Shown: positions 51,676-61,100 of the stretch, piece after piece
How the letters are laid out: each line of letters opens with the position of its first letter
How positions within the stretch are numbered: position 1 is the first letter of the stretch
Source of the DNA: Acidiferrum sp963783955
GTDB lineage: Bacteria; Acidobacteriota; Terriglobia; Acidiferrales; UBA7541
Length of the DNA: 64,000 nt
Direction: 5' to 3'
Assembly (NCBI GenBank): GCA_963783955.1
Contig: CAWAPN010000005.1
Coordinates: 744,001-808,000, forward strand
Made by a program: the position numbers and the translations under genes
Notes under the pieces: generated by a model
The model's database searches: none
What the model was told of the DNA's origin: nothing
Seen by the model: the letters and a program-made list of their open reading frames with translations, nothing else

Positions 51676-53223
51676 ATGCCACTGCCAAAAATCAAGAAAG
51701 AGTTCTTGCTGGGGGTTGTCTTACTCTGCATTCCTTCGCGATCGCCGTCACAAGCGAAACCAGCGGATCAGGAAGCTCACATGCGGAGAATTGAAGCCGC
51801 TGCCGTCGATCTTTCGATCGATCCGCATGCCGCGCCGGTGCGGTTGAGCCTGCAGCAACTGATGGAGCTCTACAAGATTCCGGGGTTCAGCATCGCGGTT
51901 ATCGACAACTACCAGATCGTTTGGGCGAAGGGGTATGGAGTTACCGATGCGGGTTCGAAAACGCCCGTTACCATGAAGACTCTGTTTCAGGCGGGATCGA
52001 TCAGCAAGCCCGTCGCTGCAACGGGGACATTGTGGCTCGTGGAAAAGGGGGAATTGTCGCTCGACGAGGACGTCAATCGGAAACTGAAGACCTGGAAAGT
52101 GCCTGAAAACGAGTTGACGAAGACCGAGAAGGTGACGTTGCGCCGCCTGATGTCGCACACGGGAGGGCTTACCATCCACGGCTTTCCCGGTTATGACATC
52201 GATGATCCACTGCCAACGCTGGTGCAAATTCTCAACGGAGAAAAACCGGCAAACACCGGCCCGATCCGCGTGGATATCGTACCCGGCACCGAGGAGCGTT
52301 ACTCGGGCGGGGGAGTTACGATCGAGCAGCAACTGGTGATCGATGTAACCGGAAAACCGTTTCCGGAATTCATGCGCGAGACCGTGCTTGAAAAAATCGG
52401 GATGACGGACAGCAGCTACTGGCAACCTCTGCCTGCCGCGTGGGCCGGGCATACCGCTGCTGGAACGCGCGCAGACGGAAAGATGGTGCACGGGCGCTGG
52501 CACGTCTACCCGGAAATGGCCGCGGCAGGTTTGTGGACAACGCCGAGGGACCTGGCAAAGTTCGCGATTGAAATCACGCTCTCCAAGCAGGGCAAAGCCA
52601 ACCGTGTGCTCTCCGAAAAGATGACCAACGAGATGCTGACACCGGTGAAGGATCAAGCAGGGCTCGGTTTCTTTCTGGACAAAAGGAATCCGGGACAGTT
52701 TGGCCACGACGGCGCCGACGAGGGCTTTCAAGCTTTGCTGACCATGAACGCGAATACCGGAAAGGGCGTAGCCATCATGGCAAACTCGGACCGCGGCATT
52801 GCGGCGGCCCAGTTCGTCGCCGACACCGTCGCGAAAGAATACGGCTGGAACTACAACACGGGCCCGGAAACTCTCTTGAGGCTTCTTCTGCTGGCGAAAG
52901 TGGACGGCCCGGCCGCCGCGATCCAACATTATGCCGACCTGAAGAAGTCCGGAAAAGAAAAAGAAGAAATCAACGAAGGAACACTGAACGGCCTCGGCTA
53001 CGAATTGCTTCAGGATGGCGATACGCAAGGCGCCATTGCGCTATTTCAACGGAACGTTCAGGAGTATCCAGAATCGTGGAACGTGTATGACAGCCTGGGT
53101 GAGGCATATATGGACGCGGGAAAGAAAAATTTGGCGATCGCAAATTACGAAAAGTCCGTACAACTCAACTCGAAAAATCAAAATGGCATCGACAGGCTGA
53201 AGGAATTGCGGGAAACGAAATGA
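51676..53223 (+). CDS. exported serine beta-lactamase-like hydrolase with C-terminal TPRs
   Basis: A 515-residue protein from ATG 51676 with an N-terminal signal segment (FLLGVVLLCIPSRSPS). The class C beta-lactamase-related fold has the S-x-x-K motif in AGSISKPV near residue 109, a Y-x-x-G version of the Tyr motif (RYSGGGVTIEQQL) and FGHDGADEGF in the KTG region. Residues about 400-515 form TPRs (GLGYELLQDGDTQGAIALFQ, SWNVYDSLGEAYMDAGKKNLAIANYEKSVQLN). The family covers esterases and peptidases, so antibiotic resistance should not be assumed. Confidence 0.88.
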   Translation: MPLPKIKKEFLLGVVLLCIPSRSPSQAKPADQEAHMRRIEAAAVDLSIDPHAAPVRLSLQQLMELYKIPGFSIAVIDNYQIVWAKGYGVTDAGSKTPVTMKTLFQAGSISKPVAATGTLWLVEKGELSLDEDVNRKLKTWKVPENELTKTEKVTLRRLMSHTGGLTIHGFPGYDIDDPLPTLVQILNGEKPANTGPIRVDIVPGTEERYSGGGVTIEQQLVIDVTGKPFPEFMRETVLEKIGMTDSSYWQPLPAAWAGHTAAGTRADGKMVHGRWHVYPEMAAAGLWTTPRDLAKFAIEITLSKQGKANRVLSEKMTNEMLTPVKDQAGLGFFLDKRNPGQFGHDGADEGFQALLTMNANTGKGVAIMANSDRGIAAAQFVADTVAKEYGWNYNTGPETLLRLLLLAKVDGPAAAIQHYADLKKSGKEKEEINEGTLNGLGYELLQDGDTQGAIALFQRNVQEYPESWNVYDSLGEAYMDAGKKNLAIANYEKSVQLNSKNQNGIDRLKELRETK

Positions 53224-53790
53224 AGGAACGAACCATGCTTCGGTCCGTCGCGAGGGTTGGACGGCTCGGGGTATCTCTTGTTCAGGCGCAAACGAATACG
53301 CCCTGTTCGACGAGAACTGCGTCGGGAAGGCCAAGCCGGCGAAGATTTCGGCCTAGGTAATGGAGCTCCTGCTGCGAACAGGCGTTGGAGCCGTAGGCGG
53401 AGTATTGGGCGAAACGGCTGAAGGCGCGACGGGCGATTCTTGCCGGTAGAATGGATGGAGATTATTGGGACAGTGTGGCGCTCATCGTTCTTGAAGCCGA
53501 CCCCCTCGAGCAGGCCGAGGGACTGACAAAGAACGATCCTGCGGTCGAAGCGTGTACGTTCAGGCCCAACTGCCTCCGTTTCGGGAGCATGGGTTGACCA
53601 ACAAGTTTCAGCCGGGCGTGGAAGCCTGCTCGGAAGAGAAAGCGCCTGCCGACAAGTGATCTGCGCTGTGCGAGGATCGGAGCCGTCCACAGAGAATCAA
53701 CCTGCCATGGTTGAATTGTTGTAGAATGCGGAGCTGCCGAATCGCCCGGCCCGCCCGTTACCGGCGACTGAAACTGTCAGGAGAACCGCA
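53224..53790. other. intergenic with a YciI-like relic
   Basis: About 570 bases. The only content recognised is the relic at 53403-53597. A ribosome site and start for the OmpA gene lie at the right end. Confidence 0.4.
53403..53597 (+). pseudogene. YciI-like domain relic
   Basis: The frame reads YWAKRLKARRAILAGRMDGD, YWDSVALIVLEADPLEQAEG and LTKNDPAVEACTF, then TGA at 53595. This is the C-terminal two thirds of the YciI ferredoxin-like fold (A-x-x-x-L-x-A-x-x-x-x-A-x-x-x-x-x-x-D-P-x-V). The first strand with its catalytic His region is missing, and no start with a ribosome site precedes it. Confidence 0.5.
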
Positions 53791-55305
53791 ATGAATCGTC
53801 TTTGGAAGGCATGTCTGCCTATCGTGTGCGTGTGTCTTGCCGCCGCTCTGGCCAACGCGCAGAAGCAGCAAAAACAGGTTCCCGCATCGGACGTCATCAG
53901 CAGGTCGATCAAGGCTGTTGGCTATGTCGTCGACGGAGGCTCCACCAAGGTGATTTTCGTCGGCACGACCGCCGCGCCTCAGGCACGGGGCGAGGCTAAA
54001 GTCGATGCGAAGAAGGCGGGCACGGACATCGATCTGAAGATCAGTGGGATGCCGCAGCCGACGAGTTTGGGTGCAGAATTTCTCACTTACGTGCTCTGGA
54101 CGATCACGCCGGACGGCACCTCGACGAACCTCGGAGAGATTCCGCTCGACAAGAATGGGAACGGCAAGCTGAGCGTCACGGCGCAGTCGCAGACTTTTGC
54201 GTTGATTGTGACCGCCGAGCCGTATTTCGCGGTGCAGCTGCCGAGCGAAGTCGTCGTGCTTGAAAACGATACGAAGAAGAACACCAAGGGCAAGATTTTC
54301 CCGGACAACGACTACAAGCTGATGAAGCGGACGCAGTACGCCAAACTGGGCAATCCGTTGGCGCTGACTCCGGATTTGAAGAAGGTTCCCCTCGACATGT
54401 ATGAGGCGCGCAACGCGGTAGACATCGCGAAGTCCCAGAAGGCGGAGCAGTACGCGCCGGACGTTTTGACCAAAGCCACGAGCAGTTTGCAGATGGCGGA
54501 GAACAGTCTGGCCAGCGGGGCAGACAAGTCGCAGGTTATCACCGCAGCGCGCCAAACTATCCAGTTTGCGGAAGATGCTCGCGCTCTTTCGGCGGAGCGC
54601 CAGGAAGCGGAACGCATCCAGAAAGAGAAGGACGCTGCTGCTGCTGCAGCGGCGGCGAAGGCCAAGGCGGAAGCCGATGCGGAGGCGCAGCGGCAGGCAG
54701 AACTGACGGCAGCAAAGGAAGCACAGATGAAAGCGGAGGCGGATGCAGCATCCGCCCGGCAGCAGGCCGCCGCCGATGCCGCGGCTCATGAGGCCGCCAT
54801 GCAGCAGGCGGCACTGCAGGCGAAGGAGCAGGCGGCCCGGGATGAGACAGCGCGGGCACAGGCACAGACCGCCGCGCTTCGAGCGCAGCTCTTGAAGCAG
54901 CTCAACGAGGTTTTGCAGACTACCGACACGCCACGCGGGTTAGTGGTGAATATGGCAGACGTCCTGTTTGAGACAAACAAATATGCATTAAGCCAGGAGG
55001 CGCAGCTCAAGCTGGCCAAGCTTTCCGGAATTATTCAGGCGCATCCGGGATTGAACCTGGCGATAGAAGGGTATACGGATACGACCGGCACACCGGATTA
55101 CAACTTGAAGCTGTCGCAACAGCGCGCGGACGCGGTCCACGACTTCCTCGTTTCGCAGGGGTTGTCGGCAGATACGATCACGGCGAAGGGTTTGGGACAA
55201 GCCGACCCCGTGGCGGACAACAGTACGGCGGCGGGACGCAAGCTGAACCGGCGGGTGGAGATTATCGTGTCGGGCGAGGTAATTGGCGTGAAGATGGGGA
55301 AGTAA
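53791..55305 (+). CDS. OmpA family protein with long Ala-rich coiled coil
   Basis: A 504-residue envelope protein. Signal peptide MNRLWKACLPIVCVCLAAALANA; a beta-rich domain to about 150; a DUF4398-like helical hairpin (KKVPLDMYEARNAVDIAKSQKAEQYAPDVLTKATSSLQMAE) near 195-240; a coiled coil of Ala, Glu, Lys and Gln from about 255 to 370; and an OmpA peptidoglycan-binding domain (NMADVLFETNKYALSQEAQLKLAKLSGII, EGYTDTTGTPDYNLKLSQQRADAVHDFLVSQG, GRKLNRRVEIIVSG) at 388-500. It links outer layer and murein. A strong terminator follows. Confidence 0.9.
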   Translation: MNRLWKACLPIVCVCLAAALANAQKQQKQVPASDVISRSIKAVGYVVDGGSTKVIFVGTTAAPQARGEAKVDAKKAGTDIDLKISGMPQPTSLGAEFLTYVLWTITPDGTSTNLGEIPLDKNGNGKLSVTAQSQTFALIVTAEPYFAVQLPSEVVVLENDTKKNTKGKIFPDNDYKLMKRTQYAKLGNPLALTPDLKKVPLDMYEARNAVDIAKSQKAEQYAPDVLTKATSSLQMAENSLASGADKSQVITAARQTIQFAEDARALSAERQEAERIQKEKDAAAAAAAAKAKAEADAEAQRQAELTAAKEAQMKAEADAASARQQAAADAAAHEAAMQQAALQAKEQAARDETARAQAQTAALRAQLLKQLNEVLQTTDTPRGLVVNMADVLFETNKYALSQEAQLKLAKLSGIIQAHPGLNLAIEGYTDTTGTPDYNLKLSQQRADAVHDFLVSQGLSADTITAKGLGQADPVADNSTAAGRKLNRRVEIIVSGEVIGVKMGK

Positions 55306-55320
55306 TTGTTAAAGAACAGT

Positions 55321-55359
55321 AAGGGGCAGCCTCGCGTGCGGCGAGGCTGCCCCTTTTGT
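55321..55359 (+). terminator. rho-independent terminator after the OmpA gene
   Basis: AAGGGGCAGCCTCGC (55321-55335) pairs perfectly with GCGAGGCTGCCCCTT (55341-55355) around GTGCG, and the stem runs into TTTTG. It is 16 bases after the OmpA stop and faces the convergent S9 peptidase gene, so it may serve the plus strand mainly. Confidence 0.9.
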
Positions 55360-55454
55360 TTCTTGGTTGATTCATTAGAAAGCCATCCGCACGCGGTGGC
55401 TTTGCAGGTAACGGCCGGCCTCAGAAGGCGGGCCTTACTCGTGCCGTTCCCGGA

Positions 55455-57554
55455 CTAATTGCCGGATTTGGGCTCTTTCGTAACTGGCCTAGCGGGCGTG
55501 CCGTCGGCTTTGACGTAGTGTGCGTACCAGGCCAGGTAGCGCTCGTTCAGGTCTTTGATGTGGCTCGGCGTTTTGAACTCGTGGTATTCCTCGGGATAAA
55601 CCACCAGCAGCGTGTCTCGCCCAAGCGCTTTCAGCGATTCGTACATCTGCTCGCCACCCAGGATCGGAACGTTCCAATCGATGTTGCCGCCGACGAACAT
55701 CGTTGGGGTTTGAATGTCCTTGACGTGCCAGAACGGGGCCACGCGGTCCCAGGCTTCGCGATGCTCCCAGGGCAGGCCTAGTTCGGCGATGTAGTCGCGG
55801 ACGTACTCATCGTGGCCCCACAGGCTGGTGAACTCGGCTGCGCCGGCACCGGAGATTGCGGCTTTGAAACGGTTGGTGTGGCCGATGATGAAGTCGGTGG
55901 AGATGCCGCCGTAGGACCACCCGCCGACGCCGAGTTTATCGGGGTCGGCGATGCCTTGAGCGATGGCATAGTCGACGAAGGCCATATCGTCCTCGTAGTC
56001 CTTTTTGCCCCACTCCGCAAAGATCGCTTTGCAGTAGTCTTGGCCGTAACCGGAAGAGCCGCGGGGATTCGGGAGGAGCACGACGTAACCATTGGCGGTG
56101 AGAAGTTGCGCCAGATCCTGAAATTCGGCGTAGTACGCCCAGACGGGCCCGCCGTGTGGACGAACGATGGTTGGGTATTTCCTTCCCGCAACGTAGTCGA
56201 GTGGTTTGTAGATGTAACCGTGAACCGTCGTGCCGTCTTTGGACTTGAAGGAGACGTAGTCGCCAGTGGCGAGTTTGAAGGTTGAGAGCCATGTGTCGTT
56301 GACGTGCGTGAGTCGCGTTAGCTTGCCGCCGAGCGAGGTGTACAGCTCAAATGGACGATCCATGGTGGAGAGCGTGCCGGCGGCGGTGCCGTCTTTGGCG
56401 ACCGTATAGCCGTCCAAGAACAAGCGTCCGCCCATCGCGCGGGTTACCTTGCTGTCAGACAAGCTGACCTCGGCGAGATTCTGCGTGCCGTCGTCGTCCA
56501 TGATGAAGTAAATGGATTTGCCGTCGGGAGCGAAGCGAGGGGTGTCGCTGTTGCGGTCGAGCGCCAGGGTGAGCACTTTGGCTGGACCACCGGCGGCCGG
56601 CGCGACGGCGATGTGCTTGGTACCGTATTCGAAGAGCTTGGGGTCGAGTTGCGTCGAGAAAGTGATCCACCGGCCGTCGGGAGACCAGGCGGGTTGATGA
56701 TCTCCGCCGAGGCCCGTCGTCAGCTGGGTTGCAGTAGAGCCTTTGTCGGCGTTATCGGCAGCGACGACCCAGATGTTGACGGCGTAGGTGGCGTCGGGAT
56801 CCGGCTTGGAGCGGTTGCTGGCGAAGGCGAGCTGCTTGCCGTCGGGAGACCAGGCCGGATCGCTGTCGTCGTAGTCGCCGGAGGTGACCTGCTTCAGGGA
56901 TTTTGAAGCGACATCGAATACCCACAAGTGCGTGCGGCGGCGTTCGAGATAGCCGACGGTGTCCTCTTTGAAATAAAGGCGGTCGATGACCCACGGGCGT
57001 TGCGCTTTGGACTTTTTCTTGTCGGCGTCGTCTTCGTCCTTCCCTTTCGTGGAAGCAGCCTCAACCTCCTCCGGCGACGGGTCTCGTAGCACAACCACGA
57101 GGCGCTTGCCATCGGGCGACCAGGCGAAGTCTTCCACATCCTGGATTGTTTCCGTCAGGCGCTGCGCTTCTCCGCCTTGCCGGTTCAGTAGGTAGACCTG
57201 GGTCTTGGCATCGTTACCGTCCGCATCCTTGCGCGAGGACTGGAAGGCCAGGAAATTCCCGTCCGGGGACCATCGCGGATGATCGGAGCTGACGTCCTCG
57301 GCGGTCAGCGGGATGGCATCGCCGCCGTTGGCGGGGATCATCCAGACTCGAGTGTGATTTTTGTCGTCCTTCAGAGACGTAGAGCTGACGGTGTAGGCGA
57401 TGTATCGCGCATCGGGAGAGATTTGAGGATCGTGCACCTCGCGAACGCCGAAAAGATCGTCAACCCCCACGGGACGCGGCGAGGTTTGCCGCCCTAGAGT
57501 AATGGAACTCGCTGCGGCAAAAAGGAACAGAAAAAAGCCCAGGCGGAGCTGCAT
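55455..57554 (-). CDS. exported S9 family prolyl-oligopeptidase-like serine peptidase
   Basis: A 699-residue protein: signal peptide (LGFFLFLFAAASSITLG), then a TolB-like beta-propeller with repeated SPDG motifs (ISPDARYIAYTVS, WSPDGNFLAFQSS, WSPDGKRLVVVL, WSPDGKQLAFASN, WSPDGRWITFST, FAPDGKSIYFI) to about residue 430. The alpha/beta hydrolase domain follows with the triad Ser in GGWSYGGIS, Asp in GGNIDWNVP and His in PEEYHEF. The fold matches acylaminoacyl peptidase and DPP IV relatives. Expected to degrade peptides in the periplasm. Confidence 0.93.
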   Translation of the reverse strand: MQLRLGFFLFLFAAASSITLGRQTSPRPVGVDDLFGVREVHDPQISPDARYIAYTVSSTSLKDDKNHTRVWMIPANGGDAIPLTAEDVSSDHPRWSPDGNFLAFQSSRKDADGNDAKTQVYLLNRQGGEAQRLTETIQDVEDFAWSPDGKRLVVVLRDPSPEEVEAASTKGKDEDDADKKKSKAQRPWVIDRLYFKEDTVGYLERRRTHLWVFDVASKSLKQVTSGDYDDSDPAWSPDGKQLAFASNRSKPDPDATYAVNIWVVAADNADKGSTATQLTTGLGGDHQPAWSPDGRWITFSTQLDPKLFEYGTKHIAVAPAAGGPAKVLTLALDRNSDTPRFAPDGKSIYFIMDDDGTQNLAEVSLSDSKVTRAMGGRLFLDGYTVAKDGTAAGTLSTMDRPFELYTSLGGKLTRLTHVNDTWLSTFKLATGDYVSFKSKDGTTVHGYIYKPLDYVAGRKYPTIVRPHGGPVWAYYAEFQDLAQLLTANGYVVLLPNPRGSSGYGQDYCKAIFAEWGKKDYEDDMAFVDYAIAQGIADPDKLGVGGWSYGGISTDFIIGHTNRFKAAISGAGAAEFTSLWGHDEYVRDYIAELGLPWEHREAWDRVAPFWHVKDIQTPTMFVGGNIDWNVPILGGEQMYESLKALGRDTLLVVYPEEYHEFKTPSHIKDLNERYLAWYAHYVKADGTPARPVTKEPKSGN

Positions 57555-57824
57555 GCGGATGATTCCCCCAATAAACGAAAGGATGAAAACAAATACGGCG
57601 AGTGTAGCACGAGCGAGGCGGCGGTCTTAAGCCGGGTACGCCGTTCCGGCGGCGAAATCGGCGGAGCAGCCGTCCGGAAGTACAGTTGGCTCGCTCAAAA
57701 CTTTTTTTGATTTCGCGCATTTTTTTCTTGCGTGCGCACACAGACCTTGTATTCTTCAAATCGCGCACTTGCTTTGCAGAATAAGGCTAGCGAGCTGCGT
57801 TTATAGGAGGACGAGAGAAAAAAA

Positions 57825-59240
57825 TTGAGCACCGTATCGCTCCCCGCACAGGTTCCCTCCCAAGTATTTCCCTCAACAAGAAAGGCAGTCGCCAAGCTAA
57901 CGCTCTGGCCGCTTGTTGCCGCGACGTTCTTCATGGTGTCCGGGGGCACCTATGGAACTGAATCGGTCATCGCGGGCGCCGGATATGGCCGCGGAATTCT
58001 GGTTTTGATGTTCCTTCCCGTGCTGTGGTGCTTGCCGACGGCATTTATGATCGGCGAACTCTCGAGCGCGCTGCCGGAAGAAGGTGGCTACTACGCGTGG
58101 GTGCGCCGTGGACTGGGCAATTTCTGGGGATTCCAGGAAGCGTGGCTTTCGTTGGCGGCAAGCATCTTTGATATGGCGATTTATCCTACACTATTTGTGT
58201 TCTACCTGAAGCAGATGGCGCCATGGTTTGGCGTGGGCTCTCACGGAATACTCGCTGGACTGTTCGTGGTGGTGACCTGCGCGGCGCTGAATCTGGCCGG
58301 CATTCGAGTGGTCGGGATCACATCGCTCTGGCTGTTTTTCCTTCTGTCGCTGCCGTTCGGGCTGGTTGTGCTGCTCTCGCCCGTCAGGGCTGGCGCTTTT
58401 GTGGAGCCTCAATCGGCATCCGCGGGCGTCAGCGTGGGCTTGCTCGGCGCGGTGTTGGTCGCCATGTGGAATTACATGGGCTGGGACAACGCCTCGACGA
58501 TCGCGCAGGAGGTCGAGCGGCCCCAGCGCACTTATCCCAAGGCCATGATCGCGGCGGTGATCCTCGTTTCACTCACTTATATTCTTCCCTTCGTGGCCGT
58601 ATATTTCACCGGAATCCCTGCTTCGGCATTCGCCGAGGACGGTTCGTGGGCGTCGGTGGCGGGCCAACTGGGTGGAACGATCATGGGCGTGCAGTGGCTG
58701 CGGTTTTTTGTCACTGTCGGCGGGATGATGAGCGCGTTCGGCATGTTCAACGCGCTGGTGATGAGCTACTCCCGGCTGCCGCTGGCCATGGGGCGCGACG
58801 GTATGTTGCCGAAGGTTTTCAGCAAGGTGACGAAGAAGAACCAGACGCCGTGGGTGTCGGTCGTGGTGCTGGCAAGCGGCTGGGCGCTGTGCCTGGGGCT
58901 GGGGTTCAAACGGCTGGTTACGCTCGACATCATGCTTTATGGGGCGTCATTGACGCTGGAGTTCGTGACGCTCGTCGCGTTGCGCATACGGGAGCCTAAG
59001 CTGCGGCGCTCGTTCCGTGTGCCGGGCGGCATGGCGGGAGCGGTCAGCTGCGGATTATTTCCGTTGGCGCTGCTGATCCTGGCTATGGTCGAAAGCGAAC
59101 ACGAAGCCATTCTGGGGATGAATGGGCTGGTGTTTGGAGCCATCATTATCCTGAGCGGGTTCGGCCTTTACCTTGCCACCGGGAAGTTGCGCGCGCGGAA
59201 TCGCGCCGTACTGGCCGCGGAACCTAGCCAAGCGGATTAG
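57825..59240 (+). CDS. APC superfamily amino acid permease
   Basis: A 471-residue transporter with about 12 membrane helices. The first helix has the family's GTYGTESVIAGAGYGRG (glycine-rich substrate loop) and the second PTAFMIGELSSALPEEGGYYAWVRRGLG; WNYMGWDNASTIAQEVERPQRTYPKAM in the central loop is diagnostic of the APC/LAT-like group. Amino acid or polyamine uptake in the inner membrane is expected. Start is TTG 57825; AGGAGG lies 14 bases upstream, longer than usual, with only an A-run between. Confidence 0.92.
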   Translation: MSTVSLPAQVPSQVFPSTRKAVAKLTLWPLVAATFFMVSGGTYGTESVIAGAGYGRGILVLMFLPVLWCLPTAFMIGELSSALPEEGGYYAWVRRGLGNFWGFQEAWLSLAASIFDMAIYPTLFVFYLKQMAPWFGVGSHGILAGLFVVVTCAALNLAGIRVVGITSLWLFFLLSLPFGLVVLLSPVRAGAFVEPQSASAGVSVGLLGAVLVAMWNYMGWDNASTIAQEVERPQRTYPKAMIAAVILVSLTYILPFVAVYFTGIPASAFAEDGSWASVAGQLGGTIMGVQWLRFFVTVGGMMSAFGMFNALVMSYSRLPLAMGRDGMLPKVFSKVTKKNQTPWVSVVVLASGWALCLGLGFKRLVTLDIMLYGASLTLEFVTLVALRIREPKLRRSFRVPGGMAGAVSCGLFPLALLILAMVESEHEAILGMNGLVFGAIIILSGFGLYLATGKLRARNRAVLAAEPSQAD

Positions 59241-59412
59241 TTCCGCGGCACCTCGACAGCGGCCCCTACACAAACCGGTCCGATCCTTAAACAAGTCGAT
59301 CTAGGCTCCGAAGAAGAGTCCCGAAAAAGCAAGCTCTTGTAGGCGAATGGGTCCTGAATGCGTCTGCACCGTCTCTCTTACGATTCGCCATGTAATCGGA
59401 GCCAGCGGCTAG

Positions 59413-60276
59413 GTGAAGAGATTTGGTATTCTGCTTCTTGTGTGCGACTTCCAACGACAAAGTAGATTCCTTTTTGCCGGCCTGCTTCGGCTGGCACTTG
59501 CGTTAGGCTTGTTCCTCGATAGCAGGCTTGCCGTAGCGCAGGCCTCCAACAATCCGCAAAACCCCTCGGCAGTGGCCGCCGCGCCTCCACCGGCGCAGAG
59601 CTCGAGCTCGCCGGCAGCGACGCCCCTCCGCGAAGCGCCCAGTGTGGGATTGAACATTGTCGTGCTCGATCCGGCCCACGGTGGAACCGATTTGGGAGCG
59701 CGCGGAACCGAAGGCATCCGTGAGAGCGACGTGGTGCTGCAGTTCGCCGCGCAGGTTCGGCAGGCGCTGGTGGCGCAAGGTTTTCAAGTGATGCAAACGC
59801 GTGAAGGAAATGAAAACCCGTCGTTTGACGACCGCTCGGCACGGGCCAACGCGCAACGCGGTGCCGTTTTTATTACGCTGCACGTTGCATCCACGGGCCT
59901 GGCAGGAACGGTGCACACTTACGTCATGGCAGAGAGCTCGGCGCCGCGCGATTCCTCCGGCCTGATCCCTTGGGATCAGGCGCAAGCGCCGTTTCTTCCG
60001 CTCAGCCGTAAGATGGGAGACATGGTGCAGGCGGAAATGGCAAAGCGCTTCAAAGGCTCGCCGGACACCGCGCAAGTAGCTCCAATCCGACAACTTCGAA
60101 CGACCGCGGCTCCGGCCATTGCGGTCGAGATCTCGAGCGTGTCGGTGGCAAATCGCGTTGACCTGGACCGCATGATTCCCGGGGTTGCCGACGCCATAGC
60201 CCATGGAGTAGCTGCGTTCCGACCTTCCTACGTGGTACCGGTTATGCCGGGAAGCCCACTGGTGACGCAGCCATGA
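59413..60276 (+). CDS. amiC: N-acetylmuramoyl-L-alanine amidase (Amidase_3)
   Basis: A 287-residue periplasmic amidase. GTG start, a signal peptide (FLFAGLLRLALALGLFLDSRLAVAQ), a Ser/Ala/Pro-rich linker, then the zinc amidase: VVLDPAHGGTDLGARG with the first His ligand, Glu ligand in EGIRESDVV, His in FITLHVAS, and the catalytic Glu in IAVEISSVSV. It is shorter than E. coli AmiC and lacks an AMIN domain. It splits septal murein. First of five tightly spaced genes with the GerMN gene overlapping its stop. Confidence 0.9.
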   Translation: MKRFGILLLVCDFQRQSRFLFAGLLRLALALGLFLDSRLAVAQASNNPQNPSAVAAAPPPAQSSSSPAATPLREAPSVGLNIVVLDPAHGGTDLGARGTEGIRESDVVLQFAAQVRQALVAQGFQVMQTREGNENPSFDDRSARANAQRGAVFITLHVASTGLAGTVHTYVMAESSAPRDSSGLIPWDQAQAPFLPLSRKMGDMVQAEMAKRFKGSPDTAQVAPIRQLRTTAAPAIAVEISSVSVANRVDLDRMIPGVADAIAHGVAAFRPSYVVPVMPGSPLVTQP

Positions 60277-60962
60277 ACCCCAAGTGGCACGTCCGGTTGG
60301 CTGGAGGACTGCTGGTTGCCGTGATTGCGGCAGCCTTCTACTTGCCCGCTCTTCGCCGGCAAGTGAACAAGGCCAAAAGCTTGACGGAAAAAACGGCGGA
60401 GCAGGCGCGGCGCGAGCTTTTGCCGCCGACTCAAGTCACCAGCGGAGAGCCCCGGGTGAAGGCGAAGATGTTCTGGGGATCTGGGGCCAACGTGGGGACC
60501 TTGGTGCCGGTGACCGTCGATCTGCCGCTTTCGATTGATCCTACTTTGCGCGCCAAGGAGATTCTGAACACGCTACTGGCCGGACCGGTGGACCCGGACG
60601 CGCGCACCTTGCCTCCCGATGCTGCGCTGCTGGCTTTCTACATCCTGCCGGATGGCACGGCTGTGGCGGATTTCTCGGAGGCCATGGCAAACTCGATTCC
60701 TTCGGGGATTCAAAGCGAGGAGTTGGCGGTCGATTCCATCACTCGCACACTGGAAGCAAACGTGCCGCAGGTGCGGCGACTTAGAATCCTGATTCATGGG
60801 CAGGAAGTCGAGACGCTGGCGGGACATCTGGATTTGTCACAAGCCTTTCCCGTCAGCATAACCGCGCCAAGCGCAAATAAGCCGAGCCGGCCTGGACTGT
60901 CCGTTCTCACCGGTCCTTTCAAGAAAGCTATGGACAAGGCCAAGGGCGTTAAGCCCCAGTGA
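60273..60962 (+). CDS. GerMN domain protein, membrane-anchored
   Basis: A 229-residue protein with one N-terminal membrane helix (LAGGLLVAVIAAAFYLPAL). The GerMN domain covers about 60-185 (KAKMFWGSGANVGTLVPVTVDL, LRAKEILNTLLAGP, LLAFYILPDGTAVADFSEAMANS, AVDSITRTLEANVPQVRRLRILIHGQEVETLAGH). Such domains appear in spore, lipoprotein and cell-wall proteins and often pair with amidases. It overlaps the amidase stop by 4 bases (ATGA), so the two proteins are likely to act together at the murein. Confidence 0.85.
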   Translation: MNPKWHVRLAGGLLVAVIAAAFYLPALRRQVNKAKSLTEKTAEQARRELLPPTQVTSGEPRVKAKMFWGSGANVGTLVPVTVDLPLSIDPTLRAKEILNTLLAGPVDPDARTLPPDAALLAFYILPDGTAVADFSEAMANSIPSGIQSEELAVDSITRTLEANVPQVRRLRILIHGQEVETLAGHLDLSQAFPVSITAPSANKPSRPGLSVLTGPFKKAMDKAKGVKPQ

Positions 60963-60993
60963 CGTAGCACAAGGCGTCGCATCCAGTCTTATC

Positions 60994-61040
60994 CACACAA
61001 ACGTAGCTGCACACAAACGTAGCTGCACACAAACGTAGCC
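60994..61040. repeat. three 16-bp tandem repeats upstream of rph
   Basis: The unit CACACAAACGTAGCTG is present at 60994-61009 and 61010-61025, and a third copy at 61026-61040 matches until its last bases. The array fills the 138-bp gap between the GerMN gene and rph. It may be a protein site array or simple slippage. Confidence 0.8.
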
Positions 61041-61100
61041 GTCCGGAGCGTTCCGGATTATCCTTGGAGCCACCGACGTAGTAATTCTGCAGGAGGACCA

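Noticed and set aside
60994..61040. CRISPR array
   Set aside because: Units are 16 bases, directly adjacent and without spacers.
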